Shown piece by piece: positions 28,680 through 42,000 of a stretch of DNA of 64,000 nucleotides (positions are counted from its first letter, which is position 1; the number at the start of each line of letters is the position of its first letter). The DNA is taken from the NCBI GenBank assembly GCA_019649035.1, contig BMAT01003095.1:642463-706462 (forward strand), given 5' to 3'. The notes beneath the pieces are model-generated. The model ran no database searches. It was not told the origin of the DNA and was given only the letters and a program-made list of their open reading frames with translations. The translations under genes were made by a program, and so were the position numbers. This DNA is from Elysia marginata (Eukaryota; Mollusca; Gastropoda; Plakobranchidae).

Positions 28680-31600
28680 TCTCTCTCTAACTTACCATCC
28701 AGATTCTTTCTTTCCTTTCATCTATTATCCGCCACATACATTGACCATGTCTTTTCTGAACTGTTTTCAAGTCTCGTCCAATTTTGCGTTCGCTTCAATA
28801 AAATATAAAGAGTATTGATCCCAAAATGAGAGATTCATATATATACAACCATCATTGAAACGTAACTACAAATTACAAACAAACACAAAACTTTACCATC
28901 ATATGATTGTTTGATATGCGCATATAGCACAGCTAATGTTGTATATGAAAATGCAGTTTTATACGGTATAATAATTAAACTAAAACTACAGTGTGCTTGC
29001 TCCCACAAGCCCTCCTTCTATGTAGACCATGTGTTGTTTTCTTTGGTGTCCAGATGTTATATCACACTAGCCCAGGCTCTGGGTATGTCGATGGGCGGTG
29101 CCCCAGCAGGCCCCGCAGGGACAGGCAAAACAGAGACAACTAAAGACATGGGTAGATGTCTTGGCAAGTATGTCGTCGTCTTCAACTGCTCCGATCAGAT
29201 GGACTTCAGAGGTCTTGGCAGAATCTACAAAGGTGCGAGAAACTTGGTTGAAAATTTTCCATGTATTTTAAACAAAGCTTAGTGGGTCGTGCTCTTCATC
29301 CATGCCGGTGTGAAAAGCAGTAGCTTTTAAAGTGTGTCTCCTAAGCTTTCCTATTGCACTGATAATGGCAATGTTTGAAAGTCGCATCATAATTTTTGTA
29401 ATTACTAAGAGACATCTGCTTAACAGCTTTTTAGAGACCAGAGAGATTTTAAGAGATTACACAGCATACTCGATAAGGACCAGCGTTACATCGAGTGCAA
29501 TGGTCATTTGTAGGTTAAAAAAATTGTGTCACCATGAAACGTAGTTGTTCCTAAATTGAAATTGATAACAGACTTTGAATTAGTTTTATTCTGTATTCTG
29601 ACAACACTCATCAATCCCTAAGTACTTGACAGTATTTGATCACTCCCTATAAATTCCTGCAGGTCTTGCCCAGTCCGGGTCATGGGGCTGCTTTGACGAG
29701 TTCAATCGTATCGACCTGCCAGTGTTGTCCGTGGCAGCTCAACAGATTGCCATTGTCTTGCAGTGCAAGAAGGAGCGCAAGAAGAATTTTATCTTCACTG
29801 ATGGAGACAATGTAGAAATGAACACTGAGTTTGGCATTTTCCTTACCATGGTAAGTTTTCAGATGCAAATCTATACTGAACACAATGATAATGTTATCAA
29901 AGAAGTGCTAGAGAATTAATAAGACTTGTGAAATCTAAGTTAAAAAATGTTGTAAATCGAAGCGGTTAAAACATTATTGCTTTGGTTTAAAAAAACAAAA
30001 CTAGATCGACATATGTGCATGCACTTTGAACCAGTCAATATTTTATACTTATGCACACCAATGACTTTTCTGTCAGAACCCCGGGTACGCCGGTCGTCAA
30101 GAACTGCCTGAGAATCTGAAGATCAACTTCCGAACTGTGGCCATGATGGTTCCTGACAGACAGATCATTATCAGAGTGAAGCTTGCCGCAGTAGGTTTTA
30201 TCGACAACATTGTGCTGGCACGCAAGTTCTTCACTCTCTACAAGCTTTGTGAGGAGCAGTTGACTAAACAGGCAAGTCTAAAATTACCTCAAAGAGCGAA
30301 GGGGGGGGGGGAGATAAAAATAAGTAGTTCATAATGTAACTATCAGTTCATTATAGATAAAGCCTATGTTTTCACAGGCTAGAGCGTTATTGGTAGTTCA
30401 TGCACCTAGTAATGAATGGATGCTTGTAATCTATAATAGCTCATAATAGATTCATGCAATACAAATGCTGTTCGTCCTAAATAGACAAGTTATAACACGA
30501 ATTTCTGAGCATCTTAACACCAACAAAGACTTTCCTATTCACCCACCTAGGTTCACTACGACTTTGGATTGAGAAACATCCTGTCTGTGCTCCGTACATT
30601 GGGAGCTGTGAAGCGACTTAACCCAGACGAGACAGAGAGCACAGTGGTGATGCGAGTGTTGCGAGATATGAACCTCAGCAAGCTAGTCGACCAGGACGAA
30701 CCACTGTTTGTCTCCCTTATTGGAGATCTCTTCCCAGGTAAGTCGGCGCATAGCACGGACAAAAAAAAATTCGAAAGTTTAAATGCAGTATTCATTTGCA
30801 CACGCACTGGTTTCTGCAACACTGCTGTTGCTTACACAAGAATTCTATTAAAAGTTGCAAATGGTCAAACTCCAAGAAGGATACCGTGTACATTGCCGTA
30901 CTCATTTTTGCCTATACTCGTATTAGTTGTTGATATTGGTTTCAAAATTTTTATTTTCCGAAAAAAAAACAAACCAACAAACCAACTTTTGTTAAGAAGG
31001 TTCTCGTTGCAGCAGACATTTATACAGTGTTCGGAACAATTTGAATATAACCAACTATGACCGGATTTTCAAAAGAAAATATGATGGAATAAACTTGTAT
31101 TTAAAGCGCTAGTTTCATTCTAAAGTCTGTGGAGCGTTTATATTGGTCTGATTTGCTACCCGTTTTTGTAATTAGATTATTCTAGCCTTAGTTTGTAAAT
31201 TCCGTACAGTACATGTTTATATAAGATGTTTGTGTTATCTTTTTCATTTGAACACTTATTTATTGTTAATGTTGCACAGTAAAGTTTGAGGCTGCATTAG
31301 AGGACTGTTAGTCTCAAATTAGTTGTTTCGCGTCCAGCGTGAATCAGTCGGATGTCGAAATCTTCACTTTCAAAGGTTTATTGTTTTAAACAAGACAATG
31401 TTATTATGTAAAAAAAATTCTGAAACTATCAATATTTTGTGGAATGACATCAAAACTTTTGTTTATTTAGAATATAGAGAAGTAGAAGAAAAAATGGTCC
31501 TTTTAATTGTGTTTTCTCAAAAAAAAAAATTTTCCACTCATTCGCCCTTGATGTAGGCGGTGCTTTTGCAGCTGTGAACAAATATCCGATCACCAAAACA

Positions 31601-32090
31601 AAACAAAAAAGATCGAAAGTAAATGTTGTTATGGACAGAAAAATGGACACAAATCGATCAAAGAAAGGTCTAACACGGTGGTAGGACGATGTCATTAAAT
31701 ATTAACAATGTGGCCTTTATATGAGTCGCACAGAAAATTGTTACGAATTAAGCATAAGCTCTTAACACTGGCACTCTCTCCGTCATTCAGGCATAACTCT
31801 AGACAAAGCTGGCTATCCTGAACTTGAGTCAGCTATAGCCAGGAACGTGGAGGATGCTAAACTTATTAACCACCCGGAATGGAGCATCAAACTTGTACAG
31901 GTAGGGTCCACAGGCTCACAATGTTTCATCAAACATTAATTATCCATTGAGCGAATTAAATCACATCATACTAGGTTTTAATGGCAAAAAAATAATAACA
32001 AATTTAATGATGATAGTGATCATAATAATGATAACAACAATAATAATAACAAAACAAAAACAACTAATAATAATACTAGTAATAAATAAT

Positions 32091-32133
<43 letters not shown>

Positions 32134-35100
32134 GTAATAATAATAGTAATGATAAAAATGATAATAATAATAATAATATTTAATAAAATAACTAAAATTG
32201 ATAAAAATAACATTAATAGTAAAAAAAACCAAGCGATAAACAATAATTATACTTTAATCAACAGCTGTTCGAAACGCAGCGAGTACGACACGGCATGATG
32301 GCACTGGGTCCCAGCGGTGCCGGTAAGACATGCTGTATTCACATGCTGATGAAAGCCATGACGGACTGTGGCGAGCCCCACAAGGAGTGGCGTATGAATC
32401 CCAAAGCTATCACAGCCCCACAGATGTTTGGACGTCTTGACGTAGCCACTAATGATTGGACAGACGGAATCTTCTCCACGCTCTGGCGCCGCACAACTAG
32501 AGTGAAAAAAGGTAAACACTTATGTCTTTTTATCTACTAAAGGACAATATCTAAAGTATATAAGACATCAAATAACGTTTCATTTTCAAAGACACCCCCT
32601 CCCCCCCTATGCCTCCGGTGCCATATCATAAGCTCTGAAATGTTTCTTTGTAAATGGGTAGTTTCTTAAGATCTTCTTTAAAAACATTGAAGCAAAACTG
32701 TTCTTTAAATACAAATGAGCGTTTTCAGACGAATAATAGGTTTTGTGTTATGAGTATTTGTTTAAAACGTTTTGCGTTATTTGAAAAATCTTAAAAACTA
32801 AATGGCGTTGACAGAAAAAAAGGAGTAGGAATATTTTAGCATGTGTAAGAAAAAGCATAAATTGTAAATTATGTCGGCGACCAAGTGAAGTTAGGCACAC
32901 CCTAGAAATTTGAGAGATTAGGTTATTAACATTTCCAACAAGTGTGTTTTATTTCTCTTGAAGAGGTTGTACATTTTCAGTTTCAGCTTTTTCATTACTC
33001 AATATTATTTCGAAGCTAATAAACTGGATTTTTATACATCAGATATTTGTTTTTACTGTACTCTGACTCAAAGCGAGTGCAAGCCACTAGTTTGAGTCTA
33101 CAAAAATCAACGATTTCTACCCTGCTTGATTCAAACATTGCACTCCTTTTTAATCTGCCACTACAGGCGAGCACGTTTGGTTGGTGCTGGACGGACCAGT
33201 CGATGCTATCTGGATCGAAAATCTAAACTCTGTGCTAGATGACAATAAAACCTTGACTTTGGCTAACGGTGATCGGATCCCCATGGCGCCCAATTGCAAG
33301 ATCATTTTTGAGCCGCACAACATCGACAACGCCTCGCCAGCCACAGTGTCTCGCAACGGTATGGTCTACATGAGCAGCTCCGGGCTGGGCTGGAGTCCCA
33401 TTCTACAGGTAATGGTGGGCGATATCCACATAAGATGTATTCTAACTCCCTTGTTTTGTTAAGTGTGTCAAAACATCCGATTGATTATTTGACTCCAAAA
33501 CATCCTTTTTTATCTGGTTATCTCGAACAACTTAGGGAACAATAAACCGACCCAACCCCCTTTTACCATTACGACAAGATGAAAAGTTACTTATTTTTCT
33601 TTCATCTTAGCGATTGTGAAACGGAAATTATCAGAGAGGCATTAATAGTTATGAGCTATGAGAAAAGCAAATCGAACTGACTAGGTTATCTTGTACTCTG
33701 GAACTGTTTTAATGGACCTTCTCCTTGACAGGGCTGGTTAAACCACCGACCCCACCACGAGAGAGACATCCTCATGACCCTGTTTGAAGGTTCTTTTACT
33801 CCTTTATGGAATTTCGCTCTGCAAAACCTCGAGTTCAAGATGGAGATTTTGGAGGCCTTCGTTATTGCTCAGGTAATTTTGATATTGTTATTATTTGTCA
33901 AGTGGCGTAACTAAATTTACTGTCAAATTCCTGCATACGTTTATGTAGGTCACTGTACATATCCTTGGAAAATTTAAAGGTATGCAACAACAAGCATTTG
34001 AAGCAACTTTCACAGTTCCGTTTTTAAACATGGCTCTAAAGTACCGTATACAATCAAAACTTCCCATCTCCCGTTTAGTTTCACTGGCGAGTCAGTGAAG
34101 AAAGTTGAATGTTGTAGATTCCTGGATACATGTATTTCTGAAAAACAGTCAAAAGTGTTCTAAGTGTACCGAGTCCAGAGACAGTCCTGTAGTAGTAGGG
34201 CTTATGCCTTAAAAAGAAATTGTACCTTAGAGGTAAAATGTTTCTCTGGTCATTAAATTGAATATTCCTTGAAAATCTTTACAATTATCTTCATAATTTC
34301 ACCAGGCGTGCTCCCTGATGACTGGCCTTATCCCCATGAAAGACGAGAAAGATGGAGGTCACCATTTGTCTCGGGATGTGTATGAGCGCATCTACATCTT
34401 CACACTTATGTGGAGTATCGGTGCTTTCCTGGAGCTCGACGATCGTGCCAAGATGGAAGAGTTTCTCAGAAAACACGAGTCCATCAAGCTCGACCTGCCC
34501 GAGATAGAAGAAGGGCTAGACGCTACGATGTTTGACTTCATGGTGGACACAGATGGTGAGAAATACCTGGTGTGACGTGTAACTAGGTGTGGAATAGATA
34601 ATTGTACCAGTCCTTCAAAGATATAGTTTTTAACAAACCAAGCTTAGAAAACTTAACTTACGAATAAAGGCAATTTTATAGGTGTTATAAATATACTTCT
34701 AAAACCGCTGAGTTGGAATGAGAGGACCAAAATGAGCATTAAAATTGTGCAAAATGACTTTTTAACTCTGTCTATCAAACTCAGCAAGATTGTTTTGTAT
34801 GTACTTGCTTCTTCGTCTTTGAACACCAGTCTTTGTAGCACGCATGTGAACCTATTGACATGTACCCTATCACTGAGGAGATTCGGAAAGTAAAAAAGCG
34901 GAACAGCTAGTTACAAGAAAAAACAACTTGAATGGTCACCTCAAATGACATATTTTATTAAATTTATCCATTTTGCAGTGAAAATAATACCAATGTATCT
35001 TTGTCTCCAGGCAAGTGGGTTCATTGGGGTAAGAAGGTCACAGACTACGTCTACCCGACTGATCACGAGCCAGAATACACCAACATCCTGGTGCCCAATG

Positions 35101-36035
35101 TGGACAATGTGAGAACTGAATACCTCATCAACACAATCGCCAAGCAATCGAGAGCAGTGTTGCTCATCGGCGAGCAGGGCACAGCCAAGACGGTGATGAT
35201 CAACAACTACATGAATCACTACAACCCAGAGTTTCACGTGGCGCAGTCGGTTAACTTTTCCTCAGCCACCACGCCCTACATGTTCCAGGTAGGTAGACCA
35301 GGGGCAGGACATTATTATTTCCTAATATATACTTCCCTCTGGTTTTGAGAAACGTATATCCTTATAGAGTTGTTGTTATTCCAACGGATATTGCCTTGTA
35401 GTGTAGGCCTACTGTTGACTAAAACAGAGGCCTGTTGTATCAGCTAAGAAAGTTTTTGAAGATTTTACAGCATACACTTTTACAGAAAACAATCATGTGC
35501 AGTCATAACCGAAAGTAAGCCTACCTTATTATGGCATGCGTGTATGTGTCTGTGTGGAGGGGGGGGGGGGCGAGGCGATTCCAAGAAAGTCATGCAATGA
35601 AGAATGGTCGCTTCTCCCATGACCCAGCTGAACAAAGCCTTGTCAGGAGTGTTGCCGCTAACCAGAAAGTTGTAATAAGTGCTATTGATAGTGAAAAAAG
35701 TGACTTCCTTTCATCTTCTCTCTAAACACACCACTACTACCACCATAACTACCACTAATACTACTACTGTTACTACTACTACTACTATCACTAATNNNNN
35801 NNNNNNNNNNNNNNNNNNNNNNNNNNNNNNNNNNNNNNNNNNNNNNNNNNNNNNNNNNNNNNNNNNNNNNNNNNNNNNNNNNNNNNNNNNNNNNNNNTAC
35901 TACTACTACTACTACTACTACAATTTATCTGCTGCTGCTGCTGGTACTGCCGCTGCTGCTGCTGCTACTATTACTACTACTACTACTACTACTACAATTT
36001 ATCTGCTGCTGCTACTGGTACTGCCGCTGCTGCTG

Positions 36036-36095
<60 letters not shown>

Positions 36096-39000
36096 ACTAG
36101 AATTTATCTTTTATTATTTATTTACAGCGCACAATTGAGAGCTACGTAGACAAGCGAGTGGGCACCACATACGGTCCTCCTGCAGGCAAAAGAGCCACTG
36201 TATTTATTGACGATGTTAACATGCCGGTGATCAACGAGTGGGGTGACCAGATTGCTAACGAGATTGTGAGGCAACTGATGGAGAACAAAGGTTTCTACAG
36301 CTTGGAGAAGCCTGGAGATTTTGTTACTATTGTTGACGTGCAGGTGAGATAAGCATAAGCCGATATATCCCCTTAAAATGGTAACTATTAGTCTTTTTAA
36401 GAGAACTGACAAACTTATACAGTTTTGTGACATAAAAAAAAATTATGTTGAAAACAAGAGGATAACAATGCACAGCTTGAATTTCGCAGTCAATTGACTT
36501 TTTGTATAATAATAGCGCATTTTTATTGTGTTTTGATAAGTAACTTTTTTAGAACAAAGCTGGTGTAAAATTTGCCATCACGCAATCTGGAGTTAATTTT
36601 AAAAAATCAGGTTTGGCTAATAACTCGCGATAGGATCAGCCATTAGATCGAATGTATCATTTGATAACCTGCAAAATGCGTGTATATTATGATATTGTTA
36701 GCAAAGGCATTGGTTCTAGTTTAATGACAAGTGATTCTAATGAGGCTTATTTTTTTTTTACAGGTCTGACTATCATTTTTAATGTCTAAACGCGGCCCAC
36801 ACAGACATGGCTATAAAACCTTTGTAGGCGTCTTCAGAACAGTAACCCCCGTGGCTCTAATACATGTATTTTCCCGAGCATCAAATCTAAAGAAGCCTCT
36901 CTCTCTCTCCTCAGTTCCTAGCTGCCATGATCCAGCCGGGTGGTGGCCGCAATGACATCCCCCAGCGTCTGAAGCGGCAGTTCTGTATCTTCAACTGTAC
37001 ACTGCCCTCCAACCCGTCCATCGACAAAATCTTCAGTGTCATCGGCCAAGGTCATTTCTGCAAAGAGCGCGGCTTCAATGACGAAGTTATTGAGATGGTC
37101 AGCAAACTCGTGCCCATAACCAGACGCCTGTGGCAACTGACCAAAGTAAGGCGATGTTTAAAACTGTTTGGGTCATTTTATGTCTTATTAAAATATAATT
37201 TTTAGGATTCATTATTGTGAATATTTAAAGGCCTGCGTTATTTCAAATCATTAACATTTTAGACAAGCAGTAAATATCTGGTGGAAAGTTGTATTAAGGG
37301 GGGGGGGGTAAATTTACTAATTTATTTTGATACTGACGCACAATTAGACGACGAACAAGGGTATCTAAGCTCAAAACACATAAAATTAAGATACAAACCC
37401 ATACATTGTCAGTAGCCTTTACAATAATAACCGAATAAAGAGAATAACTGATATAACTATCAAACAAATCTATGAATCTATGCTTTCGATCTAGCCAAAA
37501 GTTCTAACCTTTGTAAGTGGAGATGGTGTGTGAAAGTGTTACGGTAGACTTTTCGTTAAGTTCCAAAGTGATCTTCAAAACGGCTGTTGGTCTAGTGATA
37601 CTGAACGCGACCAAATATGTTTAAGGTATATATTACAGCTCTATGAGTACAAACAAAATGTTTTGATATCCATATGGCCACTCTCAGTGACCCTCTCACA
37701 GCAGTTTATTTAATCTCCACAGAGGTCAAAACGTAACCGCTATACTGACATATACTGCCATCTTTCTCTTGCATTATTGGAAACATTGGAATTCCTAAAT
37801 CAGCAATAATTTTACGATGCTTATAATTCTTCTTTTTGCGTTAATAAAAGTGAATTTTGAGCAAACATTTGGCACGACCGCACTTTATCCTACGACAGAA
37901 CAAAATGTTGCCGACGCCAGCCAAGTTTCACTACATCTTTAACTTGCGTGACTTGTCTCGCATCTGGCAAGGGATGCTCAACACCCTCAGCTCCGTGGTG
38001 ACCAACGTGAAAACCGTCATGGGTCTCTGGAAACACGAGTGCTCTAGAGTTATTGCCGACAGGTCAGTGTGTCTGTCTATTTCTCTTGAGCTCTTCTTAA
38101 GACCAATACCACGCCTATTGGCACATTTCAGATTTCAAATAATTCGAAAAATAAGAAAACGCTTATTGATAATCCAACACATCATTAATGCTGGTAAAAA
38201 AATCAATGAATTTTGTTAAGAAATATGAGAACAAGTGTAGAATCAAAGAAAATAAAATTAAATGTGTTAAGGCCATGAACTTACTCTGCAATTGTGTTAA
38301 TGTACATAGAACGTCTAGAACGTGTCACATTTCCTTCAAAATCTTGGCAGCTTGCGAATGATAATAAAATGAATGTCCTTTGTGAGCGTTTTAGATTATT
38401 TATCAGTAAGTAATGATTTGGTGTATCTTGATTATAAATATATTTGAAATGGACTTCACAATCTTACATTACGTATACTACATCTCATACTGGATGACAG
38501 AAAGCATTAGTAACTTTGCCTATTACATGCGTCTATCTGGCTACGAGTTTTAACTTTTGACATCAAACATTTTACAGCATCTAAGCTTTCTGTGGGAAAA
38601 GACAGCAAGTATTGCGCATGCGATGATTTATTACTATAAGTCACCATATGAATCGAATGTAATCATTCTAATAATTATTGTAATGCAAGGTAAAACGCCG
38701 AGTTTATTCTCGTACAAACGTTTGTGTTTTTGTATGAATTCATCACTACTCTTAGGAACTACGAACATGTTCACTTAGTGTTTGCTTTCATGTTCATTTA
38801 CTCCATGGTACACAAGCATGACGTGTTCATGTAACATAAAGATATCACGTTTGTTAAGGACATATCTCAAATTTTTTTTCACATTTTTTGTCTCAGTTTA
38901 TATCATGCAAAATAAATAAATCATATTTATCGAATCACTCATCGAAAAAATACCACAAAGTTTCTATGTCACCATCGCACTAGGAATTATGTATATATGT

Positions 39001-42000
39001 CGTCTTTTATACTATGCCTATTACTACTGCATGAACATTTCCGCATGAGTAAGGTAAACTGTATGTTGAAATTTGTTTGAAAAAAAAATGTCTCGCACTT
39101 TAAATGAAATTGAATATCAACTAAATGAAATGAGGTTTCTATCATTCTATCATTTAGAATGTTTGCATAAACAAACATTACTCTTCTATTTCAATTGAAC
39201 GTTTCTCATTAAAAAAGAAACGCGCCAGTCTCACTCCTCTCAGCAATACATAACTTTTAATTTCGTACCACACTGCTCACATCTGTTCCGGCCTCTCCAA
39301 CCTGCCATGTCGCTCACCTCTCAGATTCACAAGCTTCGAGGATGGTACGTGGTTTGACCGTGCTATGTCTCGCGTCATTGTCGAAGACTGCGGAGACCAG
39401 GTCGCAGCCTATCTGGACAAATCATCCTTCTATGTTGATTTCTTAAGGTAGTTTCTGCTACAGCACATCGGTTCACCCAGACCTCCAAGTTTGTTTTTAT
39501 TGTGCACTGAACGCGCTTTGGAAGAACTGGCTTCTATCACCATCGCGATCCACATTTGGCACCTGGATTGATAGTTTGCTTTTCTATGCAAATCCTTGCT
39601 TTTACTGAAATTGTGTGCTGCTTTTATTTACTGCCTGCTTTTTTAAACTTTACATGACACGCTTTTATAGTAACACATTTTGTTCGGATTTTAAAATAAA
39701 ATCTGAACAGGATTTTAATAAAAAAAATATTTGTAGAAAGCCTTTGCGATCTGCCAGCAAATAACAACGATAATGCTGTCGCTTCTTTCAGATTAACCCC
39801 ATGTTTTCTGCACGTCTTGTTCAAGAGCTGACGAGGCTGCCCATAGAACATAGAAATGAGTGGTTCATTGATTGCGAAATGACATTGCAATAACCAATAG
39901 ACTTTGTGCATTGGTCAAATGCCACAAAGAGCCAACTCGTTCTTTAAAGTTAATACAAATCTGATCCAGGTTCCTCGTTTATCTCGTAGTGTTTAGATCT
40001 GAATTACAACCCACAGTATTTTGTCTAATCTTCGTGAAAGTGACACATGAGAATTTGTTCAATTCTGTTCCAATCTTGCCTGAAATGCGCATAATAACCA
40101 CCACATGCTTCTCTGAATTTAGCTTTCTGTTGAAAACAGGAAGTTATCTTCCAAACTCTTCACTTTTTACCAATGCAACTTTGTGTAGCTAGATCTTTTT
40201 GTCATCGTTAATGCTTATAAATTTTGTGTGATTCATATATGTTTTTTTTGTTGACACATTGACACTTTAATAGTATGTACACATGCCGGCTTTAACATAA
40301 ATTGCGCCACCTCCGCCACTGTGCGATGTGGCCTCGCCACTGCTGTCTAACACGTGATTTCCCTTGTTCCGCTCACCTGGCTGCGTGCACACCCCCTACT
40401 GGACGCCGGACACTGGTGCGGACTGGTGTGGGTGTCACCGGGTACAGGTTTGTGCAGGTCAGTGATATGACCTGGTTTGACAAGACCGTGAAGCGTCTGA
40501 TCACAGAGGAGCTTGATGAGGACATGGCGGAGACTGTCACGTCAAACCTCTTCTTTACTGATTTCATGAGGTGGGAAGTCCGCTAGCTCTATGATTATTT
40601 AACCAACAAGAGATTTCTATTTACATCATAGCATCCTTAAGCCCCTCTATCTTCATTTCACAGAAAATCCTGCTACTTTGCTTTTTCTTTTAGCGCCCCC
40701 CCCCCTTCCCAGACTTGATATAGTTTGCTTCTCAACCTATATGTTTGCAAGTTCATTCCATTCTTTAGTCTTGATCTATTGAGTTAACTTTTCTGCTGTT
40801 TATTGTTTTCATGTGCTCTATTCTCTCTCGGTGCCGAAAGATTTGGGACTTTAAGATCTTTCAGGCTAACAAACATATAGCGTTGAGTTATAATTGAAAT
40901 CTTTTACCAATCACTTGAAATTTTAACATTATCTTTTAAATTATAAAAAGTGCTTTACTAACCACGATATCTGGGCTTCTCCGCAGTTTTATTTTTATTA
41001 CTTCTCAGCATTTTCTTCGTTTCTTTTTTAAACTTATTCAATTGTTTTGTTTTCCTTTTATCTTCATCAGATTAGGAGCAAAATTGACTCTATAAACTTG
41101 ATATTCGAGTCTTGCACACATTTCGAAAAATGAGCTTATGCACATGTTTAAAAATCAAAAGTACAGCAATGTTTTGTTTTTCTTTAGTTCACATAGAATA
41201 GGCTATGTTTGTGCTTTCTACGTAACAATCACCCTCTCTTACACATAATGCACTCTACTTTGATTTGGAGTTTTACCATGATTGTTGTGGAATATATTTG
41301 CATTTTGATATGGTGTATTTAGTACAATCACGATAAAACAAACGGCAATGAAAATACCAAAATAAAAGACATATCTTAGGTAATCTAGGAGCAAAAAATC
41401 TCCTCTAATTCAGACAGTTATATTTCATTTGACAAGTGCTAAAATGAATAAAACTTTTTTGAATAGACCTCTATTGTCGAGATTTGGGCTTTTTAAAGTT
41501 CTCAGATTGACATTAAGCTTTTTTTTAATTTACTTCCATTGTTCATAATGATGAGCCTCCGTTTTGAATTGTACCAAGCCTTACAAAAAGTGTTTTTATC
41601 ACTAATAAAGCTCTACTTTAGGCAGCAAAGTTTTTGAAACATGCTTAAATTTGGAAGAAGAAATAGATGTATTTTGACGATAAGGCTCATCTAAAAAGCA
41701 GCCTGCTACTTAAACACAATTTCAAACGCCGCGTTCAATGACTATCTGCAGAGATGCACCGGAAGCAACAGGGGACGAGCCAGATGATGCTGACTTTGAC
41801 ATGCCAAAAATTTATGAACCGGTGAGAATTTTCTGTCTCGTCTCTCGCCTTAGTTTAACTCAATAATTATTTTGTACAATTTTTTTTTCTGAAATAAAGT
41901 TTAAATGATTGCCGAGTTGGTGAAAATGAAAAATCTCAACCGGCTTTTCTTTGCCCGTTATTTAAGCAAAGAGATCATGAAGGCAAGCCGAAAATAGAAT

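Noticed and set aside
28911-29282. A separate small ATPase gene starting at 28911
   Set aside because: The GPAGTGKT text belongs to exon 34 (29054-29232) of the dynein; the rest is intron read through in frame.
30569-31060. Open frame running from exon 37 into intron 37
   Set aside because: Only the exon part resembles dynein; the splice to exon 38 restores the conserved AAA1 sequence.
39790-39895. Possible third copy of the alternative exon between 47a and 47b
   Set aside because: It has an acceptor-like CTTTCAG and an EWF motif, but the two fall in different frames, stops follow and the terminal DF-R block is missing.
40448-40570. Exon 47b as a decayed pseudo-exon
   Set aside because: Frame is open, both splice sites are present, phases match and family-conserved residues are retained.
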